Below are positions 24,712-35,572 of a stretch of 64,000 bases of DNA, in pieces. Position 1 is the first letter of the stretch; each line of letters begins with the position of its first letter. A program made the translations under genes and the position numbers. The notes under the pieces are model-generated. The model was not told the origin of the DNA. It saw only the letters and a list, made by a program, of their open reading frames with translations, and did not search any database. Origin of the DNA: Amborella trichopoda (Eukaryota; Streptophyta; Magnoliopsida; Amborellales; Amborellaceae); NCBI RefSeq assembly GCF_000471905.2, contig NW_006500104.1, positions 4,006,722 through 4,070,721 of the forward strand, in the 5' to 3' direction.

Positions 24712-25582
24712 TTACCAAAAAAAATCTCAAAACTACACTTTCTATGCAACTTACCCCCAGCCTAAGTTTTTCTCCCACTTCTTTTCCCCCAAAATATACT
24801 TTCTATGCAAACCCCGCCCCCCCCCCCCCAAAAAAAAAAAAAAAAAAAAAAACTAAAACACCCTCCCTTACTTTTGCCTTACCCACACCTCTCTCTCATA
24901 TATCCCACCAAAATAGGGGGCTTCGGCATTGTCTAAGTGCGGTCCGACAGTAGCGTTCCAGCACTGCGTAAAGTTCAGTCCAACAATAAGGCTCCGGTAC
25001 TATGTAAAGTGTGGTCCGGCAGTAGGGCTTCGACACTGTGTAAAGTGTGGGCTGGCAATTGAAAAGGGCGGTCCAACACTTGTGCAGTCCACAATGTAGA
25101 GGTGCGTTTCGGCAATGTACTACTGGGGTCCAAAAGTCAACGTCAAATCTATCCAAAATGATTTCACCTTGTAAGTGCGGTCCGGCAATAGCGCTCTAGC
25201 ACAGTGTAAAGTTCAGTTCGCCAATAAGGCTTCGACACTGTGTAAAGTGTAGTCCGGTAGTAGGGCTTCGACACTGTGTAAAGTTCGGGCCAACAATTGA
25301 AAAGGGCGGTCCGGCAGTTGCAAAAGGCGGTCCAGCACTTGTGCGCTCCGCAATGTGATGGTGCGTTCCGGCAATGTACTACTGGGATCCAAAAGTCAAC
25401 GTCAAATCTGTCCAAAATGATTTTTGTGTACAGGAAGGCCGTTTCCATCTAAAAAAAAGTGAAAATTTTCCCTTGGGGGTATTTGCATAGAAAGTTTGTT
25501 TTGGGTAAAAAAAGTAAGAGAAAAGGTTAGGTTGGGGTTAAGTTGCATAGAAAGTATGGTGATGGGTTTTTTTGTATTAAAA
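24712..25582. mobile_element. Foldback element enclosing two tandem GC-richer repeats
   Basis: Left arm ~24712-24817 and right arm ~25465-25582 are inverted copies over ~90 bp; both contain actttctatgcaactta or its complement, twice. Between them are two tandem repeats, 24935-25165 and 25172-25425, sharing blocks such as gtactactggg and caaaagtcaacgtcaaatct. Each repeat is itself built from ~40-bp sub-repeats of the type cttcgacactgtgtaaagt. The arms end in runs of A. The left boundary gggaaaattacc resembles a Mutator-like end, but no target duplication could be read. Confidence 0.7.
24896..25448 (-). other. Two homologous minus-strand open frames in the tandem repeats
   Basis: Frames 25156-24896 (86 codons) and 25448-25164 (94 codons) come one from each tandem repeat. 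They align nearly end to end from DRFDVDFW to LERYCRTAL, with one 7-codon in-frame insertion in the second. The proteins are Cys/Tyr/Arg-rich with a ~14-residue repeat (LYTVSKPYCRT-like). No known family is recognised. Conservation of frame may simply follow from recent duplication; expression is unknown. Confidence 0.3.
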
Positions 25583-25617
25583 AAAAAAAAAAAAAAAAAA
25601 AAAACTCATAGTTATAG

Positions 25618-25760
25618 TGTGGCAATGGATCCGACAAGACTTAGGACCCGATGGGCACGAATATGGGTCCAACTTTTGGACCTAAGGTTTGGATTCGAGT
25701 CCAAAACTTGGACTATTAGAGTCCTGGTCTAGCCGACCAGTCGGACCCAACCTGTACCTC
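25618..25760. repeat. GTGTGGCAATGGATCCGA-type arm, copy 2
   Basis: Direct-orientation copy of 24353-24500, immediately beyond the foldback element. The foldback element may therefore have landed between, or in, related elements. Confidence 0.5.
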
Positions 25761-27923
25761 TTCCCATCCATCGTATTGCCATGCTACTTTCCTTTTTCTC
25801 TCTCTCTCTCTTTCTCTCTCTCTCTCATATAGTCAGTCTGGCGTATCCTAGTACGCGACTGCCCCCTCTGATAATCTTTCCTCTCTTCCACACTAAAAAC
25901 TAAGCTACTCACTAATCAAATTTGCGATGGGTTGGTATTTGCGTCTACAACATGTGCACATGCACTTTTAATTGGTTCAGATTGAACTATGCTCATCCAA
26001 GGGTTAATAATGAGTCTCATTTTTTATTTTTTTATTTTAAAATTATACTTAATTAAACTTTTAGTTTTAGGTTTATTTTTATAGGTAAGATTGAATAAAA
26101 TTAATAAAAAAAATTTTGAATAAAAAATATTGATCAACATACATTTAAAGCTATTTTAGTAATTTTTATTTAAAATATTTGATAATTATTTTTATTTAAT
26201 TTTATTTATAAAAATACACTTACATGCCAAAATTTATATAAGTGTCTTATTTAAAAAAAAAAAAAAAAAAATAAAAAACGAGATGGCCTCTCTCTCTCTC
26301 CATATATTTCCTCATATTCTATCACATGAGGCATGAATGATTTGATATTTAAAAGCTTGTCCTTTTCACGCTTTTCAAAATCGTCGGCTGTTCTCTTAGG
26401 CATAGGTAAACCATATATTTTGGAAATATTTATCTTAAAATTTCCATCTAAGCAGTTTTGGTTTGGTAAATAATAGATATTAATTAAAATCCTTTTATTG
26501 GCAGGCCAGCTTGTTTTGTACAATGGACAACACAAATGGGGTGTCCCAAGCAACACAAAGACACATGAGAGAATTTATAAAAACCTTTAAATACCCTTTT
26601 TTTTTTGACAGCTTGTGCCTATCTAAAAAAGTCATTAGACCCCTGTTTTTAGGATTAAATGAAGTTAATCAACCATCATGTGGGTGTAATCTATTTCTTG
26701 CAACATTTTGGAACTCAAAAAAATTCTTGATTGATATTAATAAAAGTGAATATATGGGGAAAATAAGAATCCTTATATCATGAATCATATAAAAATGCAC
26801 TTACTTACTATAATACTATAACTATATTATATTCCTGTTTTCAGATTCAAATTAAAAAAAATAAAAATTCAAATGAAATATTCAAAATGAAACCTTTTTA
26901 TCTTGTGTTCAACCTCTCGGGCTCGGGACTCAGCCCCTACTCAAGCCAAGTAGCTCAGGATGCGGCCCTTGCCCAAGCCAAGTAATTTGGGTAAGTTAAG
27001 AGTGGATGCTCAATTTTGCACGATACAAAAAAGGAGATCGTAATTGCAAACTAGACATTGAAAACTTGCCAAAAATAAAATATAATTGTAATTTTTTTTT
27101 ATTTTATAAAAACTGCTAAAAAGTTTATCAAAATGGAAAAGATTATATAGAAGATGGAATATAGAAAAAAATGCTAATAAACTTAAGAAATTCATAAAAA
27201 TAAAATTAACATAAAATATGTAATAAAAATTCCCAAACGCTGGCCATCTACAATACATACATACATACATAATACACCACTTGTTAGGAGGTGCGACTTG
27301 ATTCAAGTGGAAGGCTATAAACACATACATACATACATAATACACATTATGTGTGTACGATACACGAACGAATAGTTTGTAATACTATAGATTCTTGGAA
27401 AAAAGGAAGGGAAATTTTTTGTGGTATCACGTAATGATCCAAATTTTTTAAAATTTTGTGTATAAGTCATATTTTCAACCTTTCTTTTTTATTTTTTTTA
27501 TTTTTTCAAATTTTGCCCCCAAAGGGCTGTTTTTTTATTTTCTTAAACTCTAGGGATGTTTAGAGGCTAGAGGGTAGTTCTAGGTTGGTTCGATATTTGA
27601 AACATTAGACTACTCTAAAATTGGTCTTTGGGCTTTTTTTTTTAAGCTAAGAGGCCAAGTTCAATAGTATGAACATTGGACCGATCCCTACCATTTTCCA
27701 TAAAGTAGAGACATTAGTTCGATCTTCATACCATCCGACCGACCTCTAGGCCCTTTTCTGGAAGCCCAGAGGGTGGTCTGACACTGTGACATCAGAACAT
27801 TCCCCCTATAATTTCCATGAAGTCTAAGGGTGGTTCGATGTTCGCACTTTTGGATTTATTTATTTTTTTTTCGAAGCACAGAGACACTCCAATGTTTTTA
27901 AAAAATAAAAATAAATAAAAAAA
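25761..27923. other. AT-rich intergenic stretch with one odd open frame
   Basis: Holds (ct)n at 25797-25826, poly-A at 26252-26270, and two (catacata)n clusters at 27252-27271 and 27325-27341. The minus-strand frame at 26251-26556 is described separately. Otherwise nothing recognised. Confidence 0.5.
26251..26556 (-). pseudogene. Unrecognised exon-like open frame, possible gene remnant
   Basis: A 101-codon minus-strand frame. Its middle part looks protein-like rather than random: LPNQNCLDGNFKINISKIYG followed by MPKRTADDFEKR and a charged helix-like stretch. It then runs into a (GA)n/poly-T tract that codes for a senseless tail. No family was recognised. It could be a captured exon or the leftover of a decayed gene; it could also be chance. 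Confidence 0.25.
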
Positions 27924-28157
27924 ATGTATACAACGAGACCATTTACTTTTGATACAAAGATGTTACAATTATTTATAACAATCCGTTGTGAAATTTGATA
28001 GCATGAGTATGTCACATAGTACGCGAATGTTTTTTTTTTTAAAGTTTGAGCTTGGTCAATAGAATAAATGTAGTTATCCAATTGCACATCCAATGGTCAA
28101 GATTAATTGTGACCGCATTGTATTTGTACTAAAGTAGATGGTCTCATTGCATACATT
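27924..28157. mobile_element. MITE of family A
   Basis: Among the best preserved copies: left tgtatacaacgagaccattt, right ggtctcattgcatacat, with inner ccaatggtcaagattaattg. The open frames through it are by-products. Confidence 0.8.
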
Positions 28158-28530
28158 TTTATATATAAAATACCGATATTTGCAACATTGGACGTGGTAA
28201 AACTTGTAAAAAAAAAGTAAAGAATAGGACTTCCATGTAAATTTTGGAAAAAATTGAATCATTACGCAATACTGAAAAAACATTCCTGTCCTTACGTAAT
28301 ATTTCCTAGAACCTTGTAAGGACAATTTGCAAGTCATAATATAAATATCGACAGTATTGAGAAGAATCGATGTTTACTACAAAACAAACCAACTCATTTT
28401 CTCTTGGAATATTCTCTCAAACATGAAAAGATGCTTTAAAAATGAAACAAATTCTTAGGAATATTCTCACGATACAAATCATTTTGAAAACTAGAAACGA
28501 AATAAAGTTGAGGTTTTGGAGCGTCTATAT

Positions 28531-29087
28531 TTATATAAGGAAAAAGTTTATATAAGGATGCAATCTTATAATGTAGAACTGCGGATGCACCTCAAAAATC
28601 CATCGAAAAATGTAGTTTTAATGTTGAAACCGTTTGATTGATCATCTCAACATCGAGATGTATGACCATGAAAAATAAAAAGATTTTAAGTCTAAAAAAT
28701 AGTGCATTTTACAACATATTATCTACACAGTCTATTTTCAAGATTTTCATATATTTATAGATCTACTTGATTTTAACTATTTTTTAAATTTAAAATTTTA
28801 TAATTAGATATAAAAAGAGATTCTGAGATAATCCTAATAATATTTTACATCAAAATTATAAACCATGATAAAATTTGAAGGTGCACCTTACCTCTACAGC
28901 TACGGATGCATCCGTATGGTGCAGCTACAGATGCATTCGTATGATTATACATCTTGATGGCGAGATGATCAATCAAAGGGTTTTTCAACATTAAAACTAC
29001 CTTTTCTAATAGATTTTTGAGGTGCATCCGTAGCTCTACATTATAAGGTTGGAACCTTATATATACTTTTTCCTTATATAAGTCACC
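28531..29087. mobile_element. Foldback B' MITE (element plus inverted partial copy)
   Basis: Left arm begins ttatataaggaaaaagttta; the right arm is its inverse, ending near ctttttccttatataa. The arms match over ~150 bp through aatgtagaactgcggatgca and gatgcacctcaaaaatc. The centre carries two copies of gctac(g/a)gatgcat(c/t)cgtatg. It appears to be a B' element whose right end was replaced by an inverted copy of its left end. Confidence 0.7.
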
Positions 29088-29235
29088 CCTCCAAAATTCA
29101 TTTAGAAATGGAAGTTTGTTCTATAAGTTCAAAGGTTGATAATCTTGAACATGGTGATCAATTATTCTAGAAAATAAATGAAGTTTAAAAATTAAAATGG
29201 TAGTTTATGTATTTTTGTGTGGTCCATTTTGGAAA

Positions 29236-29458
29236 TGTATGCAATGAGACCATTGATTTTTTATATAATAAGGTCACAATCATCATTTACCATTAGATTT
29301 GAAATCTGGTGGTTGAGGATATGTCATTATTTGGACACAATGTCCAAAATAAAATTTATCAATTGTTGTGACACACTTTCATCTATTGGATTTCACATTC
29401 AATGTCTAATTATAATTGTGACCTTCTTGTACAAAAAATAAATAATTTCACAAAATGC
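29236..29458. mobile_element. MITE of family A
   Basis: Left tgtatgcaatgagaccattg, right taatttcacaaaatgca; shared inner blocks in inverted arrangement. Confidence 0.7.
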
Positions 29459-29764
29459 AAACTTGTTCATTTTACTTCTTCCCAAATCATCTATGCTCTT
29501 TTTCTTTCTGTTACACTATATCTCTCTCTCCACATTTATCTTTGTATCCCTCTCTCTCTAGGTCTCCCTGTCTCATTCTCTTGCTCTCTCTCTCTAGGTT
29601 TGCTGCTCTCTCTACTCCCAGTAACGGTCTCTCTCTCTCTCAATCTCCCTCTCCCCCAATTCAGACGGTCTATCTCTCTACCTCTAGGTTTCCCTCACTT
29701 CCCCTTTCTATTTCTAATTTTTTTATTTTAAAATTCAAATTCAATCAAATACTTTTGTAAGAAG
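29459..29764. repeat. CT-rich low-complexity tract
   Basis: Imperfect (ct)n with repeated ctctctctctaggt(t/c)t words, approximately 29520-29700. Open frames of 101-109 codons here are Ser/Leu-rich artefacts. Confidence 0.7.
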
Positions 29765-29888
29765 TTATCTAGATCATCCATTTTCAAGATTTTCAAGTGT
29801 TTATCGATATATGCTCGATTTGTACCAAATATGAAAATTTAAAACTTGTAACTAGGGATGAAAATAGATTTTCGAGCATACGTCGAAC
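29765..29888. mobile_element. Fragment of a B-family MITE
   Basis: Shares ttatctagatcatccatttt and the aaaacttgtaactagggatg block with B/B' copies, then ends at the start of the Copia remnant. Confidence 0.5.
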
Positions 29889-32030
29889 TTTATCCTATCA
29901 AGTGTGGACTCAACCCCATCTGAATCTAAATACAACTTCCCAAAATTGACTCCTACTTAATAGGAAGTTGGTTAATCACAATACATAATTAATAGGAAAA
30001 CTAATCCCTTAGTTATAGGGGTTCAAGATAGAATTAATAAATCTTTATCTTGGATTGAATTCTAAAAGATATTCTCACTAACTTTCTTCTCTACATGAGC
30101 CCTACGGGTGCTCACTTTGGCAACACATTAGTCAAGTCTAGCTTGAACTTCTATAGTTGAACCAACTTGTCTGCATTTTCGTCTCATTCTTCTTAGTGTC
30201 AATCTTCAATAATAAGATATCACCTTCAACTATTATCTTATAGATAAAATAGTATTTGACATCAATATGCTTTGTCCTTGCATGATATACTTGTTTATTC
30301 ACCAAATATATTGCACTCTGTCTATTGCCATAGACAATACTCACATCTTAATATAACACAAACAACTTACAAGCCCTCTAAGCCAAATGGTTTTTTTCAT
30401 TGCCACAATAAAAACTATGTATTCCGCTTTAGTCATAAACAAGACAACTATAGTTTGTAGCATCAATCTCTAACTGATAGGAGTTCCTACAAGTATGAAT
30501 AAATAACATGTAATAGATCTTTCATAGTCCAAATCACCTGCAAAATCAACATCAACCTAATCAATAACCTTGTCACCAAGCTTGTTGCTTCTATCAAACA
30601 ACAAACCTACATTAGATGTAACCCTTAGGTAATGCCGAATCTTTTCGCATGTCAATGCTCCTTTCTTTGATTGGCCATATACTAGCTAATAACACTAATA
30701 ACATGAGAAATATTTGAATGAGTACAAATCATTGCACGAGGCTTCCAAATGCGCTCACATAGGGAACACATGACATATATTCATTGTAGCATTTGTACTT
30801 AGAGATAATGCTGATGACAATTTAAAATATGCAACAAGAGGAGTACCATTTTTCATCCTGAATCTAGCAAGGGCATTCTCCATGTACTCATTTCTAAATA
30901 GCCTTAATTTTTCCAAATTTCTGTCTCTATGTACCTCTATACCCAAAATTTTCTTTATTAAACTCAAATACTTCATCTCAAATTCTTCAGCAAGATAAGT
31001 TTTCAATTTAGTGATTTTTGAAGAATTATTCGCATCAATAAGTATATAATCCATATGGAGCATGAAATAAATGAATGAACCATCAATAGATCTATTAAAG
31101 TAAATATAATTACCATACTTACTTCTGAGTGCTTGTACAACTACCTAGGAGACTGCTTTAGGCCAAATAATAACTTAGCTAGATGATGGTTATCCTCATC
31201 TTTAACTACAAATCCTTTAGGCTGTCATATAAATATGTTCCTTTAACTTTCCATGTAAATATATGGTATTGACATCAAGTTACTTCAATTCTAAGTTAAA
31301 CAATGCAATCATGACTAGTAATACCCGTACAAAAGTGTGTTTTACAACCAAAGAGAAAATCTCATTGTAATCAACACCTTTCTGTACATAGCCTTTTGTA
31401 ATCAATGATGCCTTAAACCGATCACCACTGGACTCATGTGAACATTCTTTCTTCATAGAGACCCATTTATATCCAATGGCTTTCTTGCCTTTAAGCAACT
31501 CAGCTAGATCCTAAAAGCGATTATTTTGAAGAGACTCCATTTCTTCATTCATAGCATCACTCCACCTGCTATTGTTAATAATCTGTGTAGCTTCCTTAAA
31601 AGTGATGGCTTTTAGCTTGTAGCTAATGCATAAGATACCATGAACTCAAAACCGTACCGCACTACTAGCTTCTTGGTTCTCTTCCCTCGTCCAAGCTGAG
31701 GCTCTTCCTCATATGCAGTAGGCTCAACAATCTCCTCATATTTAATATCCTCCACTATTTTATAAGGAGTTTCTGACACATATTTTGGGGTACTTTTTGG
31801 AGTTGTTAACTACACCTCAACTGTATCAGCACTGGTGTGATTTTCTTTTCTTGCACCTAACAAGACAGACTCATCAAATTTAACATCACAACTGATAATA
31901 AACTTAGACGACTTAAGATTTGGGCACCATAATCTATAACCCTTTACTTCGTCCACTTAACCAACGAAAATACATTTCTTTGATCTCATACTTCGTTTAT
32001 CATCCTTAACATGAACACAAGGGTCTAAGT
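29889..32030 (-). pseudogene. Decayed Copia retrotransposon, 3' portion (LTR start, RNase H, RT, integrase end)
   Basis: Read on the minus strand from ~32030 down: the region after integrase, with KCIFVG-like and an end resembling CDVKFDESV (about 32000-31860); RT starting GYKWVSMKKE and RFKASLITKGYVQKGVDYNE (31490-31300); the RT core near 31050, where the catalytic YVDD is replaced by MDYILID; then RNase H with NRQSAIYL (30310) and HIDVKYYFI (30250); and ~155 bp of an LTR (29889-30043). That LTR and the RNase H match the group at 54225-55168. Many stops and frameshifts; gag, protease and the 5' LTR are absent. Copia order (integrase before RT) is evident. Confidence 0.8.
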
Positions 32031-32749
32031 TCTAAAACAGAGGGGGGTTTCTATAGGCTTTTTGTTAGCCCTATTCTAATTGGTATTCGAAATTAGCTTA
32101 GAATTTAATTTGGTGGGGCTGAAGTTAGTCAAAATCCGTCCAACAGATAAGCCAGAATCCTCCGGATTCTTCTAGAGACCTTGACAAAGTCAATCTCAAG
32201 TTTTCTAAGATTTTTTGGATTTATCTAAAGAAAAGGGGTTTAACGGCACTCCACGTAGTGTGAAGGTTTTAATGACGCACTACACCGCATTATACCTATT
32301 ATGAACCGTACTATGGCAGGGTCTATGGACTATGAGCTATGGATCAGGGTGAACTAAGGTATATTAGGCTAGTATGGTCTCTAAGGATTCAGAATAATTT
32401 TGGGAATTCCCTTAGCTAAACTTTCAGGGGGCATGTCTACAAGGAGACCTAGACTTCGGGATTCAATGGCTCTGTAATGGTTCAACTAAATATACAGTAA
32501 AATTTCAACCTCAACTTTCTCTGAAACCCCGAATTAATCTCCATTTATATATTGAACCCTAATTCCTTTATGAATTGTACTTTTTCCTAATTTTAGGACT
32601 CCCACATGAATCCCTAATTACCCATTACTCACCATGGAACTCCTACCAAAAATGACAAATAAAAATTCTACTACCTTATCTCATAACAATAAATAAAAAA
32701 CCAAATTTATCACTATTCATGTGATTTTTAAACTAAAAATAAAGGGATT
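32031..32749. other. Unidentified intergenic block, possible LTR-element sequence
   Basis: GC-richer than its surroundings, without a usable open frame. It abuts the Copia remnant on one side and a MITE on the other. Could be part of the element whose primer site lies at 33580-33591, but no homology was recognised. Confidence 0.4.
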
Positions 32750-32962
32750 ATATAGAATGCGAGCATTTACCTTTATACAGGGAGGTCACAATTACTTATA
32801 ACCATCCAATATGAATTTGATAGCTCAGGTATGTCACAAAGCTCGATAAAATTTCTTTTGAAATTTAAGTTTGGTCAATGGAATAAATGCAGCCATATAT
32901 TTTCACATCCAATGGTCAAGATTAATTGTGACTACCTTATATCAAATGGTCTTATTGTATGA
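32750..32962. mobile_element. MITE of family A
   Basis: Inner blocks cacaattacttataaccatc and ccaatggtcaagattaattg match other copies; the termini tagaatgcgagcatttacct and ggtcttattgtatgat are drifting. Confidence 0.7.
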
Positions 32963-33579
32963 TTTCTCAAAAATAATTTTAACTTCAATAATAAGCATCT
33001 CAAATTAACTAAATAAAATAATTGAAATAATGGTTGAATTGCTCTAGCATCAAACTCCCATAATTGGAAAAAACTCGTCCTCTCATTTTGAAGTGTGACA
33101 TATGATGGATTTTGCGTCAAGTCCACAATTGTCATGGACCTTCATCTTTTCTGTCTTAAATTTATGTTTGGTACGGAGAAATCTAAAGAAATGGATCTTG
33201 TTATGTGCATTGCGAAATTGTCAGGAAGTTAGCAAATTCAGTTACCCTTAATCAAAATTATAGCACATTGAAAACCCAATAAGAAAACTTTAGTGGCAAC
33301 TTTTAGGGCCCTAGAAGCACCTTTTGGCCTCATTTGCTGGAAGTAAATAGACATAATATCGGCCTTGTAGAAATCAATCCACCATTTTCAGAATGGGTTC
33401 ATAATGGCAATTCTAACACCCAGAAAAACGTTATGTCCGTTCCAAACTTGCAATGCATAAAATCACCTCATGCAGGGCTTGAATCTGCCCACATTTAAAA
33501 TTATGTCTCCTCGAGGTTTCTACTATCGGCCTCTTGGACCTTCCTTAGTGCTTGTGCGGCCGACAGTTCAGTGGGTTCT

Positions 33580-33950
33580 ACTCTGATACCAATGTCCTAT
33601 GAAAAGCTCTAACTCTATAATATTATTGTGGTCTACAATGACTTCGATTCTCATCAGGTCCTCTACTGCCTTCCCACCGTATTCTCGCGGGAAAAATTAT
33701 TCTCTGAATCTCTTTTCTCGAACCCAAAAGAGGCCGATAGTAGAAAATGGTGAGAAAATTTTTCCTTGCTGATTTGACTGATTTACAACAAGGTTGAGGT
33801 GGTTTTGGCACATATTGCCTTAGAACACCTCCATAAATAAGCACCATGGGATCGTGGCCTCAAAGGCCAACGTCCTTCTCTTTACTTTCTCTCGCTCAAA
33901 GGAAACTCATAGGAAGCCACACATAATCACTTTTTTTTTGGGTGTAAATA
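33580..33950 (-). mobile_element. Primer site and putative 5' LTR of a minus-strand LTR element
   Basis: actctgataccaa (33580-33592) is the complement of a one-mismatch TGGTATCAGAG primer site. The following tgtcctatgaaaagctctaa is the expected inside edge of a 5' LTR on the minus strand. The outer LTR edge is not defined (33950 is a guess). A matching 3' LTR and coding region were not seen. Confidence 0.5.
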
Positions 33951-34259
33951 TAGGTACAAATTAATTGGCTATGGTTGATGGAAGAAAAGAATATAGGTGC
34001 AAATTAGTTCTTGATCTTAGAGAGAGAGAGAGAGCGGGGAGATTAGTTGGCCATTGTTGATAGAAGAAAAGACTATAGGTTAAAGAAAAGTTAAGTACGA
34101 GAGAGCCAAAAAAAAACAAAGAGAGAGAAGAGAGAAATACCTAACAATAGAGAACGGAATTAATGGTGAGGAGATTGCTGCTCGCTGCTTTTTTCGATAG
34201 AAATTGTTGATCGTTGGCCTTGAACTCTTGCTGGAAATTTATAAAGAAAGATACCTATT

Positions 34260-34441
34260 GCTCTGATACCATGAAGACATTTTAGAGAGAAAATAATTCT
34301 TTGAGAAACTAATTGTGTCCTATACGACCTTGTGGTTGTTCATTCATTGTATATATAATGTAATACAAAAGGAAAGAGCAATATCTATTTTCTATCTTTT
34401 AATATACAATTTCCTATTTTTAGATTTTGTTTCTATTATCA
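34260..34441 (-). mobile_element. Primer site and short 5' LTR of a second minus-strand LTR element
   Basis: gctctgatacca (34260-34271) is a perfect complement of the primer site. The LTR then runs tgaagacattttagagagaa to about ttctattatca at 34441 (TG...CA in the minus sense, ~170 bp). No internal coding sequence is left: only ~300 bp separate it from the previous LTR fragment. Confidence 0.55.
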
Positions 34442-34634
34442 ACTATTAAAATAAATAAAAGTCCACCTGCTGTGAAAAATAAATAAAATAATAAAAATGC
34501 GTGCCAATTTCTCTTAAATAATCTATGCATATGATGCCATGAATGAGTCTCAAAGTTTATAAAAAGAGAACCCCTAATATATTGATATATCTCTTAGTAC
34601 ACAAGTCCGAATATATCGAAACATGGGATATTAT

Positions 34635-34830
34635 GCATAGAAAGATACCATGGATAAGGGAAGGGGCTTGGGTCGTAGGGGTAGCACCCCACATCTTAGT
34701 CATTATGTTGTGGTTTTCATTACCACCACTGACACTATCTCATTAATACTTTCAAAAAACTAATTCCTAATCTATTTGAAAAAAACGGATAAGGGCTTCC
34801 CCACTTAATTATCCAAAAAAAAAAAAACAT
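34635..34830. repeat. Family D repeat
   Basis: A ~200-bp non-coding repeat: ggggtagcaccccacatctt, a 'gtggttttcatta' centre and the end gggcttccccacttaattat. Related pieces are at 50390-50520, 51540-51700 and 60970-61095. Confidence 0.5.
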
Positions 34831-34980
34831 CATGGATACCTACACATCACTTGCAATTACTACATATACAATATTTTATACCCATACTTGCTATAGAAAA
34901 TACTACACCACACTTCCCACATACACTTTCTATAGCATACACTTTCTATAACATAAATGACTACACATGCATTTAGTTTA

Positions 34981-35475
34981 GGGAAAGGTTTCTATATTTT
35001 TTTTACAGCATAGAAGATCTATGCTTCCCCTACCATCCAACCGTCCAATTTTGATTAAGAGAGCCACTCGCCGTTTGATCTTAGATCCGCCGTCTTAAAT
35101 TATTTATTTATTTATTTTTATACAAATTGTATGAATATAAAATTTGGTATATTCCGTCTTCTCATTGGGGCGCACCTATAAAAAATATTAAAAATATTTT
35201 TTGATAAAATATAATGACCAAAATACCCCTTAAAATTTTTAGGGGTATTTTGGTTATTTTATTTTACTGAAAATATTTTTTTAATATTTTTTACTGGTAC
35301 GATTTTAATAGAGGATTGAACGGATAAAATTTGGTGTCAAAATAGTTTATAAAAAAATATTTAAAATAAAATAGTGTAGAGACGTAACAATGTGATTGGG
35401 ACAATCTTAGCCCTCAATTCAAAATGGATGGTTGGATAATGGGAGTTTTATACTGTAAGGGAAGCAAATAAAGCT
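34981..35475. mobile_element. MITE of family C
   Basis: Same organisation as 17871-18347: gggaaaggtttctatatttt at the left, a tactgtaaggggaagcaaat-like right end, and an inner palindromic pair around accaaaatacccc/ggggtattttggt. Confidence 0.75.
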
Positions 35476-35572
35476 TGCACTTTAGTTTATTGGCCTAGAC
35501 TTGGAAGGTTAGGTTCTTTCTTAGCCAGTTTTAAAAATTAGAACCGTCCCCCGACTCTCTAGGTGTCCGCTT

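Noticed and set aside
27860-28337. Minus-strand frames of 77 and 87 codons
   Set aside because: They run through a family-A MITE; frames in its other copies do not correspond.
29402-29760. Open frames of 101-109 codons
   Set aside because: Ser/Leu-rich translation of a (ct)n tract; no protein-like composition.
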